DNA from: Bradyrhizobium diazoefficiens
Lineage (GTDB): Bacteria > Pseudomonadota > Alphaproteobacteria > Rhizobiales > Xanthobacteraceae
Assembly: GCF_018131185.1 (NCBI RefSeq)
Contig: NZ_JAFCJE010000007.1
Location: forward strand, 62,001-126,000
Length of the DNA stretch: 64,000 nt
Reading direction: 5' to 3'
The notes below the pieces were generated by a model that did no database searches, was not told the DNA's origin, and saw only the letters and a list, made by a program, of their open reading frames with translations. Below, piece by piece: positions 16,136 to 24,258 of the stretch. Each line of letters begins with the position of its first letter. Position 1 is the first letter of the stretch. A program made the translations under genes and the position numbers.

Positions 16136-16591
16136 ATGAGCAATAGGCTGCCGCAGACACGCGGCGTCTACCCCGATCGACGTCACAACGCGCAACTCGT
16201 CTGCCTCGATCCGGACCGCGTGCGCGAGGTTTGGCCGCTTGTCGCTCCACTCATTGAGCGGGCGATTGTCACGACAGGCTTGTCGTCGTTCGCGGCAATC
16301 GAGCATGACATCCTCGTCGGCGCCTCGCTGCTTTGGGTTGCCTCGAATGGTGCGGTGATCGAGGCCGCTGCAGCCACGAGCCTTCAGCAAACGGATTCCG
16401 GCAAGATCTGCGTCATCACGGCATGCGCGGGCACAGGCATGGCGCGCTGGCTGCCGCTGATCCGCGGCATCGAAGCCTATGCGCAAGCGGAGGGATGTCG
16501 CTGCGTGCGCATCTTCGGACGGAAGGGCTGGGCGCGCGTGCTGGAAGGATATCGGCAGACTTATGCGATCATCGACAAGCGTTTGCCGTAA
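16136..16591 (+). CDS. Small phage protein, possible GNAT-like fold
   Basis: The product has 151 residues from ATG 16136 (TTG 16130 is two codons upstream). The C-terminal half, ICVITACAGTGMARWLPLIRGIEAYAQAEGC then VRIFGRKGWARVLEGY (quoted in parts), resembles the GNAT-like proteins in podovirus tail or head modules that probably serve structure and not acetylation. The canonical acetyl-CoA loop (Q/R-x-x-G-x-G/A) is not clear. It resumes normal phage gene order after the cargo at 14,100-16,000. Confidence 0.5.
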   Translation: MSNRLPQTRGVYPDRRHNAQLVCLDPDRVREVWPLVAPLIERAIVTTGLSSFAAIEHDILVGASLLWVASNGAVIEAAAATSLQQTDSGKICVITACAGTGMARWLPLIRGIEAYAQAEGCRCVRIFGRKGWARVLEGYRQTYAIIDKRLP

Positions 16592-17006
16592 TCGGTGAGA
16601 TGCCGCCCGCAGGGACGCTCGCTTTACGCCCTTGCGCGGCGGACGGCCCGATCACAGGGGCACTGCGCGACGCAGCCGGGGGTTGCATGAGTTCTTGATT
16701 TGTTCTAGATGTGCATGACATCTCGATCGTCGCATTTGTGGATATCGAAAATGTCGGACATCGGACCCAGTCGGGTCCAGCGAGGCGTGTTGTCATTGGC
16801 GGGCCACGGCCGGAGCCAAGGCGATGGCGCCAATCCTTGCTGGCCGACAAGATGACTAAGGGTACTCCTTCGAACGGCAGAACCCTCCAGCCGCCGATTT
16901 TCTTCCCGTTCGACAGACAGCTTCGTGAGGCAGTATCGCCCGCGCCATTGCCCCCAGCGTTGAGGGCCATCCCTACACAACAGATTCAAGAGAAGGAGCA
17001 CCGTCC
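16592..17006. other. Gap without a supportable gene
   Basis: About 415 bases between two phage genes. Open frames here are random-looking. A candidate LexA box sits at 16691-16705. On the minus strand near 16,850 a reading gives FEGVPLVILSASKD, a peptide signature that I associate with a dispersed intergenic repeat, so part of the gap may be such a repeat. The ribosome binding site AAGGAG at 16994-16999 serves the gene at 17007. Confidence 0.45.
16691..16705 (+). promoter_or_regulatory. Second candidate LexA (SOS) box
   Basis: GTTC-TTGATTT-GTTC, identical over 15 bases to 11493-11507. There is no obvious gene directly behind it; the next gene on this strand starts 300 bases downstream. Confidence 0.4.
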
Positions 17007-17861
17007 ATGGGCGGACAATCCACTTCCACGCAGACCGTGCAGTCGCAGAGCGCACCTTGGGCTGCCGCGCAACCGGCACTACAAACGATGTTGGGCCAGA
17101 TCAGCACGGGCCTCAACAACACCGGCCTGACCTCAGCGGAGAGCTCTGCGCTCGATACGCTGAAGAACAATGCTTCTGCGGGCAATCCCTATGCCGGGCA
17201 GATTGCAGGCTATGCACAGTCGTTGTTGGACGGCGGCGGCGCCATGGCGCAGGGCGGTAACGTGCGTGATAATCTTGCGACGTACCGCAACTGGCTTACG
17301 CCCTACGCGAACGGCAGCATGGTCGGCAACAATCCAGCCCTGACCGCGCAGCTTGCGCAGATCCGGTCGGACGTCGGTAATGACGTGAACTCGCAGTTCG
17401 CCGCCGCGGGCCGCGATTTCAGCGGTGCCAACCTGATGGCCTATGGCAGGGGTGTCGCGGCGGCCGAGGCCCCGGTGATCGCGGCGCAATACAACCAGGA
17501 CGTGGCGAACCAGATCGCCGCATCAAGCGCGCTCTACAATGCTGGAAATACGACGGCCAATACGTTGACCCAGATGCAACAGAGTGACCTCGCCAATCGT
17601 GGCCAGGGCGTCGCCGCAGCGCAATCGGCACTCGATGCCCAGAACTACGGAGCCAACGCCACGCTCGCGGCGGAGGCGCAGCGCCGCGGCATTCCCGTCC
17701 AAGCGCTGAGCCTGCTCGCACAAATCGGCATTCCGATCGCGCAGCTCGGGACGCAAAGCAACAGCACGACGACAGGGACGCAGCAGAAGTCCGGCGTCGA
17801 CCAGTTTGCGACGATTGCGAACGGCATCAGTGGACTGGTCAACGCCTTCAAGGGTAAGTAA
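17007..17861 (+). CDS. Phage DNA-ejection/internal virion-type protein
   Basis: The product has 284 residues; AAGGAG precedes ATG 17007 by 7 bases. It is rich in Ala, Gln, Asn, Gly and Ser with long amphipathic helices (ALTAQLAQIRSDVGNDVNSQ, QIAASSALYNAGNTTANTL), and has a Thr/Gln-rich segment and a C-terminal helix GVDQFATIANGISGLVNAF. This composition and its position after the tail hub match the ejection proteins of P22-like phages, which leave the virion with the DNA. No enzymatic motif is seen. Confidence 0.6.
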   Translation: MGGQSTSTQTVQSQSAPWAAAQPALQTMLGQISTGLNNTGLTSAESSALDTLKNNASAGNPYAGQIAGYAQSLLDGGGAMAQGGNVRDNLATYRNWLTPYANGSMVGNNPALTAQLAQIRSDVGNDVNSQFAAAGRDFSGANLMAYGRGVAAAEAPVIAAQYNQDVANQIAASSALYNAGNTTANTLTQMQQSDLANRGQGVAAAQSALDAQNYGANATLAAEAQRRGIPVQALSLLAQIGIPIAQLGTQSNSTTTGTQQKSGVDQFATIANGISGLVNAFKGK

Positions 17862-17872
17862 CGAGGTCGGAC

Positions 17873-19069
17873 ATGACACATCAGACGGATGGAGAGCTCA
17901 CTGGAGCCGCTTTTGATCTCGCCAACGCAGATTATGCGCAGATGCCGGACCCGGCCCGGGAGGAGGAACGCCAGTCGATCGAGAGCGACAGCGCGTCGCT
18001 GCGCGATGCCGCTAACCAGATGTCCGACCAGCAGCCGAAAGTCGTCGTCAGACAATACACGGACGCCGAAGGCAAGCCGGCCGCCGCAAACGAGGCTGTA
18101 ACCCTCGCGCGCGCCGCGCGGGACTATGCAGGCGCCACGGCCGCCGACAGGCAGTCCGCCGAGAGCGAATCGTCGGAGACGCTTGCCGCAAGGATCGACG
18201 AGCTGCGTGCGGAGGTCGCCGCCAACGACCCTGATGCGCCCGAATTCTATGGCTTTGAACAGCCTGAGGACAGCGATGTGCACGAGAGGGGCGGCCAAGC
18301 TCCCGCAGATGCGCCGAAGGATCATCGAAAACGCGCTGCCGAGCTCGACCCGGATATCGAGCAGCTCCTGCAGCATCCCCAAGTGCGGCAGGCGCTCGAG
18401 GAAAAGGTGGGCGAGGTCGAGCGTGCGCGGCGGACCTATGTCGATGGTCTCGATGCAGCCATGCAGGTCGCGCAAGCAAGCTTCGTCAGCCAGTTTCCGG
18501 AATTGGTCGGCCTCGCGCCGGAGCGGCTGCCGGAAGCCCTCGCGCAAATCGCGCAGCACGATCCCGCAAAGCTCGCCCGCATTCAGGCCATCGTCGCGAG
18601 TAGCGAGCAGCTGCGTGCTCGCCAGAATGAGGAGATGCAGCGGGCGGCGGATGCCACGCGCCGCAGCTTTCAGAACTATGCGAAGGCGGAGGACGCTCGC
18701 CTGGAGACATTGCTCAAGGACGAGCCGCGAGACGTCAGGCAGGCGGTGGCGCGGGAGATCATGACATCGGCCAAGGCCAGCGGCATCGAGCCGGAGGAAA
18801 TGCAGCGCCTCTTCGACAATGAGCCCTTGATGCGCAATGCGACGTTCCAGCGCATGATGTACGATGCCGGAAAATACCGATTGATGGTGAAGGCGAAGGA
18901 TGCGGTTGCGGCGAGACCGATGCCACCGGTGCAGAGGCCGGGCATGGCGTCGAGCCGGGGGGAGCGTGGCCAGCAGGATTTGAGGACGCTAAGCGCCCGG
19001 CTTTCGAGCACGGGCGATCTCAAGGATGCGGTCGCGCTCTACCGAGCGAAGACGGCCGCTCGGCCATGA
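17873..19069 (+). CDS. Large charged phage virion/scaffold-like protein
   Basis: The product has 398 residues, starting 11 bases after the previous stop. It is strongly charged (Glu, Arg, Asp, Ala, Gln) with long coiled-coil-prone helices from about residue 100 to 330, such as VEVERARRTYVDGLDAAMQV (approximate) and EEMQRAADATRRSFQNYAK. Scaffold proteins and internal virion proteins both look like this. The place next to the ejection-type protein favours an internal virion protein. No cysteine cluster or catalytic motif is visible. Confidence 0.55.
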   Translation: MTHQTDGELTGAAFDLANADYAQMPDPAREEERQSIESDSASLRDAANQMSDQQPKVVVRQYTDAEGKPAAANEAVTLARAARDYAGATAADRQSAESESSETLAARIDELRAEVAANDPDAPEFYGFEQPEDSDVHERGGQAPADAPKDHRKRAAELDPDIEQLLQHPQVRQALEEKVGEVERARRTYVDGLDAAMQVAQASFVSQFPELVGLAPERLPEALAQIAQHDPAKLARIQAIVASSEQLRARQNEEMQRAADATRRSFQNYAKAEDARLETLLKDEPRDVRQAVAREIMTSAKASGIEPEEMQRLFDNEPLMRNATFQRMMYDAGKYRLMVKAKDAVAARPMPPVQRPGMASSRGERGQQDLRTLSARLSSTGDLKDAVALYRAKTAARP

Positions 19070-19150
19070 AATGTGTATCGGTCCGCCTTCGCATACGACA
19101 TTAGCGCGTTACCTTGGTCGGCTCGAAAGATCATACAGGATAGAGTGCCC

Positions 19151-19609
19151 ATGCCGTTGAGACTTGTTTTGTCCCTCGTGATTGTCGCGACAGGCCTTCT
19201 TCTCTCGCTCGATGCGTTTGCTGGTGATTTCACCGTTTCCTATGCCTTCGACGGCACCACGAGGGTGGACGTTGCCCGGGGCGCGATGAGCGCGTCCAAC
19301 GAAGAGGGGGTCGTGAAGGAATGTCAGTACGAGAGGCGTTGCACGATCGAGCTGACAAAATCGGATCTGACGATATCGCTCAAGGTTGAGCGTTCAGGGG
19401 CGCATGAGGTGACCGTCTTTGCCTACGGCGGCGGCAGCCGCAGCGCCGGTTGCTGCTATTTCTCGGGTGGCGACCGCCTGGCCGAAAAGAAGCTTACCGA
19501 GCCATTGCTTCGCCTGTGGATCTACGAAGGGCAAGCACGCAAGAGAAACGAATACGTCGAGAACATTCCTTTGGGCCTCCTCTATTTGCAGTTCTCGGAC
19601 TTGAAGTAG
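19151..19609 (+). CDS. Periplasmic small protein, candidate orphan cargo/immunity gene
   Basis: The product has 152 residues from ATG 19151. That start gives a clean Sec signal peptide (MPLRLVLSLVIVATGLLLSL) with likely cleavage after DAFA; an upstream frame extension to 19073 would bury it. The mature part is beta-rich and carries two cysteine pairs (KECQYERRC and GCCYFSGG). It interrupts the run of phage genes and does not resemble virion proteins. By analogy with the other cargo it may be an immunity-type envelope protein that has lost its partner. No family recognised. Confidence 0.6.
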   Translation: MPLRLVLSLVIVATGLLLSLDAFAGDFTVSYAFDGTTRVDVARGAMSASNEEGVVKECQYERRCTIELTKSDLTISLKVERSGAHEVTVFAYGGGSRSAGCCYFSGGDRLAEKKLTEPLLRLWIYEGQARKRNEYVENIPLGLLYLQFSDLK

Positions 19610-19723
19610 TTTGCGTCCAGGCGCGGACGCCCGGCCGTCTTTCACACCTATTTGTCAGCTGAATCATCCTGCGATCCTCCGTTGATCGCGGGACGGTTCG
19701 GCTCGCTTCAACAGGAGTTCATC

Positions 19724-19843
19724 ATGGCTACCATTGAACGACAATATCTGCCTCCGCCTGACTACGAGACGACGATCGTGGAGGCAGACCGTCCGCGAAT
19801 CTACGATGCCGTTCGCAAGCAATTGGGCGATCTCCTGGAGTAA
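19724..19843 (+). CDS. Very small phage protein (39 aa)
   Basis: ATG 19724 is preceded by AGGAG at 7 bases. The product, MATIERQYLPPPDYETTIVE and 19 more residues, ends RKQLGDLLE. It is charged, with no membrane segment. A clear ribosome binding site and its place in a colinear run of phage genes support it as real. Function unknown. Confidence 0.5.
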   Translation: MATIERQYLPPPDYETTIVEADRPRIYDAVRKQLGDLLE

Positions 19844-19942
19844 GCCCGAGCGCCGACTGGCCCCACCCATTCTTTGCCTTCTAGAAGCCGTCAGTCGTCT
19901 CACCATAGCCGATCAACTGAATTCACGGCAGGAAAGCACACC

Positions 19943-20209
19943 ATGAACGAAGACAATCGAAACTTCATCGAACGCGCCGACTCCATCACCGGGAATCTCT
20001 ATGGCGAGCCGATGTCGCCGGATCGGATTGCGGAAAACTTCGCGCTTTATGGACTGAAGAAGCGTGTGGCCGCGCTCGAGCGGTTCGACGCCGAGCTGGG
20101 CGGTGACATCGATTCGAGCCCTCACAGTTTGCGAAAGCGTGTTCAGCTCGTCGATCTGCGCCGGCGCATGGGCCGCCTCCACGAGGCGCTGCGCAAAGCC
20201 AGGCGATGA
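19943..20209 (+). CDS. Small helical phage protein
   Basis: The product has 88 residues from ATG 19943, with AGGAAAG upstream. It is helical and basic toward the end (SLRKRVQLVDLRRRMGRLHE). The stop overlaps the next start (ATGA), indicating translational coupling with the SAM-like domain protein. Unknown function; possibly nucleic-acid binding. Confidence 0.55.
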   Translation: MNEDNRNFIERADSITGNLYGEPMSPDRIAENFALYGLKKRVAALERFDAELGGDIDSSPHSLRKRVQLVDLRRRMGRLHEALRKARR

Positions 20210-20694
20210 CCCATCCACTGCTGACGGCGCTTGCGCAGGCGCGCCTGCGCGAGGCGCCGATATTCGTCAGATGGTGCGAGCTGAACGGCGTGACTGCTTG
20301 TCCGGCGTCGCCCTCATCTGTGGCGCGTTTCGTGACCGATTGTGCAGCGCTCGGCATGAGCAGGCTCTGGCCGGCCGTGCAGGACATCTCGCGCATGCAC
20401 GTATCGCTGGGCCTCGCCGATCCCACTCTCGGCGGTGCGGCGGCAAACGCGATTAGCGCGGTTGCGGCCATTTCGGCGCCGCGGTCCTGGCCGGCATCGT
20501 TCAAGCAACGGTTCACAGCGCTCCCCTACGACATCCAGATTCATCTCGCCGCGCACGAAACGCAGCGCGAACGCGCGCTGCGGCGTGCGCAGAACGATGC
20601 TGCCTTGGCCCGCCAGAAACTGGCGGCACGCGAGGCTGAAACCAAGGACGGAAGGACCGATGGCAACGAAGCAGCAACGCATGACCAGAATTGA
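20206..20694 (+). CDS. Protein resembling only the core-binding (SAM-like) domain of a tyrosine recombinase
   Basis: The product has 162 residues. Residues 18-85 (FVRWCELNGVTACPASPSSV, ARFVTDCAALGMSRLWPAV, MHVSLGLADPT) follow the pattern of the N-terminal SAM-like domain of phage integrases: F-x-x-WC, PA-x-P-x-x-V-x-x-F, and H-x-x-x-G-L-x-DPT. The protein ends after a charged helix and has no catalytic domain: no R-x-x-R box or Tyr nucleophile follows. Length matches the domain, so it looks like an independent DNA-binding protein and not a truncated gene. It is part of an ATGA-coupled operon. The role is unknown. Confidence 0.5.
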   Translation: MTHPLLTALAQARLREAPIFVRWCELNGVTACPASPSSVARFVTDCAALGMSRLWPAVQDISRMHVSLGLADPTLGGAAANAISAVAAISAPRSWPASFKQRFTALPYDIQIHLAAHETQRERALRRAQNDAALARQKLAAREAETKDGRTDGNEAATHDQN

Positions 20695-20881
20695 AGATCG
20701 CATCGAGGAGCTGCGAGCCGAGATCGACGGCATCATCGACGCTCGCGTCGCCCGGATCGCAAGCGAAAGCCCCGGCGTCCCTGCAGGCGTGATCCGCAAC
20801 CTCCTGACGGCCCGGGCGCCGTCCTGTCGCTGTGCCCAGTACATCGAGCTGTGCAGCAGAGAGACGAAAACGCCGGACTGA
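20660..20881 (+). CDS. Small phage protein with coiled coil and cysteines
   Basis: The product has 73 residues from ATG 20660, which lies inside the end of the previous gene in another frame; GGAAGG lies just upstream. Residues 6-35 are a likely coiled coil (RIEDRIEELRAEIDGIIDAR). The C-terminus has three cysteines (SCRCAQYIELC). Unknown function. Confidence 0.55.
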   Translation: MATKQQRMTRIEDRIEELRAEIDGIIDARVARIASESPGVPAGVIRNLLTARAPSCRCAQYIELCSRETKTPD

Positions 20882-20954
20882 CGGCACGCGGCGCGACTTC
20901 ATCGAACCAGGCGATGGCGCCCGTGGCGTCGCTTGTTCACATCAAGGATACAGG

Positions 20955-21947
20955 ATGACTCTCTACAAATGGTCCCAAACGGCGTCCGCCGACGCCACGG
21001 CGGATTCGACGATCAACTGGGCGGAGGGCCAGTCGCCCGCCAGCGTCAACGATTCAGCACGGGCGATGATGGCAGCGATTGCCAAGTACCGCGACGATAC
21101 CGCTGGTGCGATCGTGACGACCGGCAGCAGCACGGCCTATGCGGTGAATACCTATCAGGTGTTCCAGTCGGTCTCGCAGTTGAATGGCCAAGTGATCGCA
21201 TTCACGCCGCATGCGACGAATGGCGCGACCGTGACGCTCAATGTCGATTCACTCGGTGGCAAGCCGTTGCGGGCGGCGCCGAACGTTGAACTGTCGGCAG
21301 GTGTCCTAATCCAGGGAACACCTTATGTTGCGCTCTACAACAACACAGATCAGGCGTTCTACTTGAAGGGCTTCCACGGATCTCCGTACCTAATCCCGAT
21401 CGGAGGCAGTATCGACTATTGGGGCTCAACGGCGCCGAACAGCTCTTTCGCGCTCATGTATGGCCAAGCAATCTCGCGCACCGCTTATGGGGCTCTGTTC
21501 GGCCTGCTAGGGACCACGTTCGGCCTCGGTGACGGAACGACAACATTCAATCTTCCCGATCTTCGCGGGCGCGTGGTCGCTGGTAAGGATGATATGGGCG
21601 GGAGCGCGAGTGGTCGCATTGGGTCCGTCGTGACGGACAGCGGAACTATCAGTGGAACAACGCTGGGATCGGCTGGCGGGACAGCCACGCATATTTTGAC
21701 GACGACCGAAATTCCTGCCCATAGCCACGGCGTCAACGATCCCGGGCACAGTCACGCAACCAATGCGCAGTTGAACAGCCCGAATACCAATTTTACCGCA
21801 GGTGGGACGAGCGCCGCTACGTTTTCCTCGAACGCCGGAATCAATAGCGCGACAACAGGAATTTCTATCCAGAACGCAGGTGGCGGAGGCGCGCATGCGA
21901 TGCTCCAACCAACTATCATCGCCAATAAGTTGCTTCGCATTATTTAG
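20955..21947 (+). CDS. Tail fibre protein with phage tail-collar domain
   Basis: The product has 330 residues from ATG 20955, with AAGGA upstream. The N-terminus (WSQTASADATADSTINWAEG, PASVNDSARAMMAAIAKYRD) is the usual attachment domain of such fibres. Residues 150-215 form the collar domain: IGGSIDYWGSTAPNSSFALM, FGLGDGTTTFNLPDLRGRVV. The C-terminus has a His-x-His arrangement (EIPAHSHGVNDPGHSHA) as in metal-binding fibre tips, and ends in HAMLQPTIIANKLLRII. It probably determines host binding. Its stop overlaps by four bases the stop of the convergent SGNH gene. Confidence 0.85.
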   Translation: MTLYKWSQTASADATADSTINWAEGQSPASVNDSARAMMAAIAKYRDDTAGAIVTTGSSTAYAVNTYQVFQSVSQLNGQVIAFTPHATNGATVTLNVDSLGGKPLRAAPNVELSAGVLIQGTPYVALYNNTDQAFYLKGFHGSPYLIPIGGSIDYWGSTAPNSSFALMYGQAISRTAYGALFGLLGTTFGLGDGTTTFNLPDLRGRVVAGKDDMGGSASGRIGSVVTDSGTISGTTLGSAGGTATHILTTTEIPAHSHGVNDPGHSHATNAQLNSPNTNFTAGGTSAATFSSNAGINSATTGISIQNAGGGGAHAMLQPTIIANKLLRII

Positions 21948-22648
21948 GAGGCGGAACATTCTTTGACGATCGCCGCTTCCAGCGCCGGCACCCATACTCG
22001 GTAGCCTGACGATAGATAGTGAATATTGTCAGTCATCATCGAGCCGGCGGGGATCTCTGGGGCAACGAAACGAACGCCGCGAGCTGTCGCGGCGGCGGCA
22101 ATTCCTCGGTTGGTCGGCGCATCTGACGTAACAGAGACCGCCACAGGCGTAAGCGCCGAGAGCGTTCTAACGGCGTCGATTAAAGCGCCGAAATCCTTCT
22201 GCACAGTGGTCGATCCGACGTCATTTGCGCCTACCGAAAGCGCGACAAGGTAGGCGCTACGTTCACCTAAGATCCGCGTAGCCAGCCGTTGGGCTTCCTG
22301 GATTGTCTGGCCGCCGATGCCGGCATTCACGACAGGGTGCCCGCATATCTCACGCGGCAGCGGCGCCATCTCGGTGATGCTGTCGCCGAGCACAACGATA
22401 GGATCCGTGGCGTCCGCAACAGCGGCGGCGATCACGAGCTGCCGCACGTCTCTGTGATCGCGGAATTCGTGCCGGGTCAATTCGCCGATTCGCCCCTTAA
22501 GACGATGGATTTCTGAAAAAGACGCCCCTGCGGCAATTGCGAATGCCGCAGCCAATATCCACGGGAAAGTTCTCCGAAACTCCATTGGCCACAAAGACCA
22601 CCATTCACAGAAGAATGCAACCGCGAATTGCGTCCCTGCTCCCGGCAC
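21944..22648 (-). CDS. SGNH/GDSL-type hydrolase with N-terminal membrane anchor
   Basis: The product has 234 residues from GTG 22648 (GGGAG 3 bases upstream); ATG 22585 is an alternative that starts at MEFRRTFPW. A hydrophobic anchor lies at residues 27-42. Catalytic blocks follow the SGNH order: GDSI with Ser90, NAGIGGQ (Gly block), GANDV with Asn142, and DNIH with Asp207 and His210. It is an esterase or acyl-hydrolase acting on the outer face of the membrane. It is the only opposite-strand gene among the phage genes and converges on the tail fibre. It may be a lysogenic-conversion gene modifying surface polysaccharide. Confidence 0.75.
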   Translation of the reverse strand: MPGAGTQFAVAFFCEWWSLWPMEFRRTFPWILAAAFAIAAGASFSEIHRLKGRIGELTRHEFRDHRDVRQLVIAAAVADATDPIVVLGDSITEMAPLPREICGHPVVNAGIGGQTIQEAQRLATRILGERSAYLVALSVGANDVGSTTVQKDFGALIDAVRTLSALTPVAVSVTSDAPTNRGIAAAATARGVRFVAPEIPAGSMMTDNIHYLSSGYRVWVPALEAAIVKECSAS

Positions 22649-22794
22649 TTTCTCCCTGGATTCGGCTCCAGCATCCGGACCAAACTCAGCGACGATGAGA
22701 GCCTGAGCAGCCGGCTTCGATCGCTTGCGCGGTTCCTGGCGTTGCCGTTCCGCCCTTCGTCCTACCTATTCCCAACTATAACCGGATCACCCCC

Positions 22795-23481
22795 ATGGTA
22801 GACCTAAACGCCCTCACGCGGGCGAACGCCGCGCGCTGGTTGAATGCCAAGCCGACCCGGAAAGCCGAAGCCGCCAGAGTCGCATTGCGCCTCTACAAGG
22901 CCAGGACCCGATACCAGGCGGTCGAACGAGAGACCGGCGTCCCCTGGCCGGCGATCGCCGTCATTCACCAACGGGAATCGTCGCAGGACTGGAAGGCTTC
23001 ACTGGCGCAGGGCGATCCGTGGAGCCGCGTGTCGGTGCATGTGCCGGCGGGGCGCGGCCCGTTCGCTTCATGGGAGGCTGCGGCCATCGATGCTCTGGTC
23101 AAATGTCCTCCATTCCTCGCGCGCCACAAAGACTGGTCGATCGCCGCAGCGTTGACGGCGCTCGAGACCTACAACGGCATTGGTTATGCGGCCCGCGGCG
23201 TGCCGTCGCCTTATCTCTGGTCCGGGACCAACCAATACCGCATCGGGAAATACGTCCGCGACGGCGTTTACGATCCCGGCAAGGTCGATGCGCAACTGGG
23301 CTGCGCGGCGCTCTTGATCGCGCTGATGGAGATCGATCCTGAGATCAGCCTTGCGGCGACGAAGAGTGCAAGGAGCCCGGCTGTCGCAGATCCGGTGAGC
23401 CCCTCATTGGCGAACCCGTCGAAAGGCTCGATCGGTGCGTTCGTGGTCAATTTGGTCAAAACAATTTTCAGAAGGAAATGA
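22795..23481 (+). CDS. Phage endolysin (lysozyme-type)
   Basis: The product has 228 residues. VPWPAIAVIHQRESSQDWKA, GDPWSRVSVHVPAGRGPFAS and ALETYNGIGYAARGVPSPYL are hallmarks of a phage lysozyme-like family. The Glu in HQRES is the likely general acid. The C-terminus ends in a short hydrophobic helix and Lys/Arg residues. There is no N-terminal signal, so export depends on the holin-type proteins encoded behind it. It degrades peptidoglycan at lysis. It is the first gene of a compact lysis cluster. Confidence 0.72.
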   Translation: MVDLNALTRANAARWLNAKPTRKAEAARVALRLYKARTRYQAVERETGVPWPAIAVIHQRESSQDWKASLAQGDPWSRVSVHVPAGRGPFASWEAAAIDALVKCPPFLARHKDWSIAAALTALETYNGIGYAARGVPSPYLWSGTNQYRIGKYVRDGVYDPGKVDAQLGCAALLIALMEIDPEISLAATKSARSPAVADPVSPSLANPSKGSIGAFVVNLVKTIFRRK

Positions 23482-23483
23482 AC

Positions 23484-23633
23484 ATGCGGGCGATCCTCGA
23501 CATTCTCGTCTTTGCGGCCGGTTTTGTAGCTTGCTGGTTCTGCAGAGATCCGCTCCTCGGACTCGTGTCCGGAGCCAAGGCCCTGATCAAGTCACTGGAG
23601 GCTCGGCTTGCAGTGCTGCGGAGGAAGTCGTGA
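23484..23633 (+). CDS. Small single-membrane-span lysis-cluster protein (49 aa)
   Basis: ATG 23484 follows the endolysin stop by two bases, with AAGGAAA upstream. MRAILDILVFAAGFVACWFC forms one membrane span, followed by a basic helix (SLEARLAVLRRKS). The stop overlaps the next start (TGATG). Size, topology and position suggest a holin, pinholin or spanin-like accessory. Confidence 0.6.
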   Translation: MRAILDILVFAAGFVACWFCRDPLLGLVSGAKALIKSLEARLAVLRRKS

Positions 23634-23875
23634 TGCTCGCAAGGCTCAAAGCGGTTTGCCTGAATTCCATGACCATTGCCTGGAGCTATTGCATCGCGCT
23701 TGCGGGCGCGCTGGCTTCAGTCATTGACGACCTCGCTGACGCGCTCGGCGATCCCAGCGTCAAGGACCAGATCGGGGCAGCGATCGGCGACGTCGAGATG
23801 ACAGGACGTATTCTGCTCGCGATCTCAGTGGTGACGATCATCGCACGCATGCGAACCCTTCGGAGGAGAGACTGA
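23633..23875 (+). CDS. Small membrane protein of the lysis cluster
   Basis: The product has 80 residues and begins within the previous stop (TGATG). It has a hydrophobic segment near residues 13-32 and a second near 58-72 (ILLAISVVTIIARM), with an acidic middle (DDLADALGDPSVKD). Two membrane passes fit a class II holin. The stop again overlaps the next start. Function inferred from context. Confidence 0.6.
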   Translation: MLARLKAVCLNSMTIAWSYCIALAGALASVIDDLADALGDPSVKDQIGAAIGDVEMTGRILLAISVVTIIARMRTLRRRD

Positions 23876-24258
23876 TGTGGATGACCCTCCTCGGTTTCCT
23901 CGGCGGCCCCGTCGTCAAGGCACTGATCGAAGCCTACAGCGCCAAGCTCAAGGCCGGCAATCTCGACAGCAAGATTGCAGCCGATCTCGCGGCAAGCGAG
24001 ATCGCCTCGCAGACGGCCGAGACCAACGCGGTGATGCGGTATCGGATCGCCGAGATCGGGCACTGGTACGAGCCGGACAAGCTGATGGGCTATTGCGTGA
24101 CGATCTACTTCGCAAAGCTCCTGGTCTGGGACAAGGTGCTTGGATTTGGCTCGACGGACGCTCTGGCGGGATTTGCGGCGATCACGGCCAATCTGGTCGT
24201 CTCCTTCTACTTCGCCAAGCGCGGTTTCGAGAACGTTGCGAGGATCATCAAGCGGTGA
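23875..24258 (+). CDS. Holin-like phage membrane protein
   Basis: The product has 127 residues, start overlapping the upstream stop. An amphipathic N-terminus (LLGFLGGPVVKALIEAYSAK) is followed by a soluble helix, then GHWYEPDKLMGYCVTIYFAK and TDALAGFAAITANLVVSFYF, with two membrane spans. The motif around HWYEPD recurs in a conserved alphaproteobacterial phage family in lysis cassettes. It probably permits endolysin access to the wall. Confidence 0.6.
   Translation: MWMTLLGFLGGPVVKALIEAYSAKLKAGNLDSKIAADLAASEIASQTAETNAVMRYRIAEIGHWYEPDKLMGYCVTIYFAKLLVWDKVLGFGSTDALAGFAAITANLVVSFYFAKRGFENVARIIKR

Noticed and set aside
16569..16970. Minus-strand frame containing VILSASKD as a gene
   Set aside because: The peptide is more likely the translation of a dispersed intergenic repeat; no start signal is visible.
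16711..17130. Plus-strand frame after the second LexA box
   Set aside because: It reads through the ribosome binding site and start of the gene at 17007 in another frame and has no own binding site.
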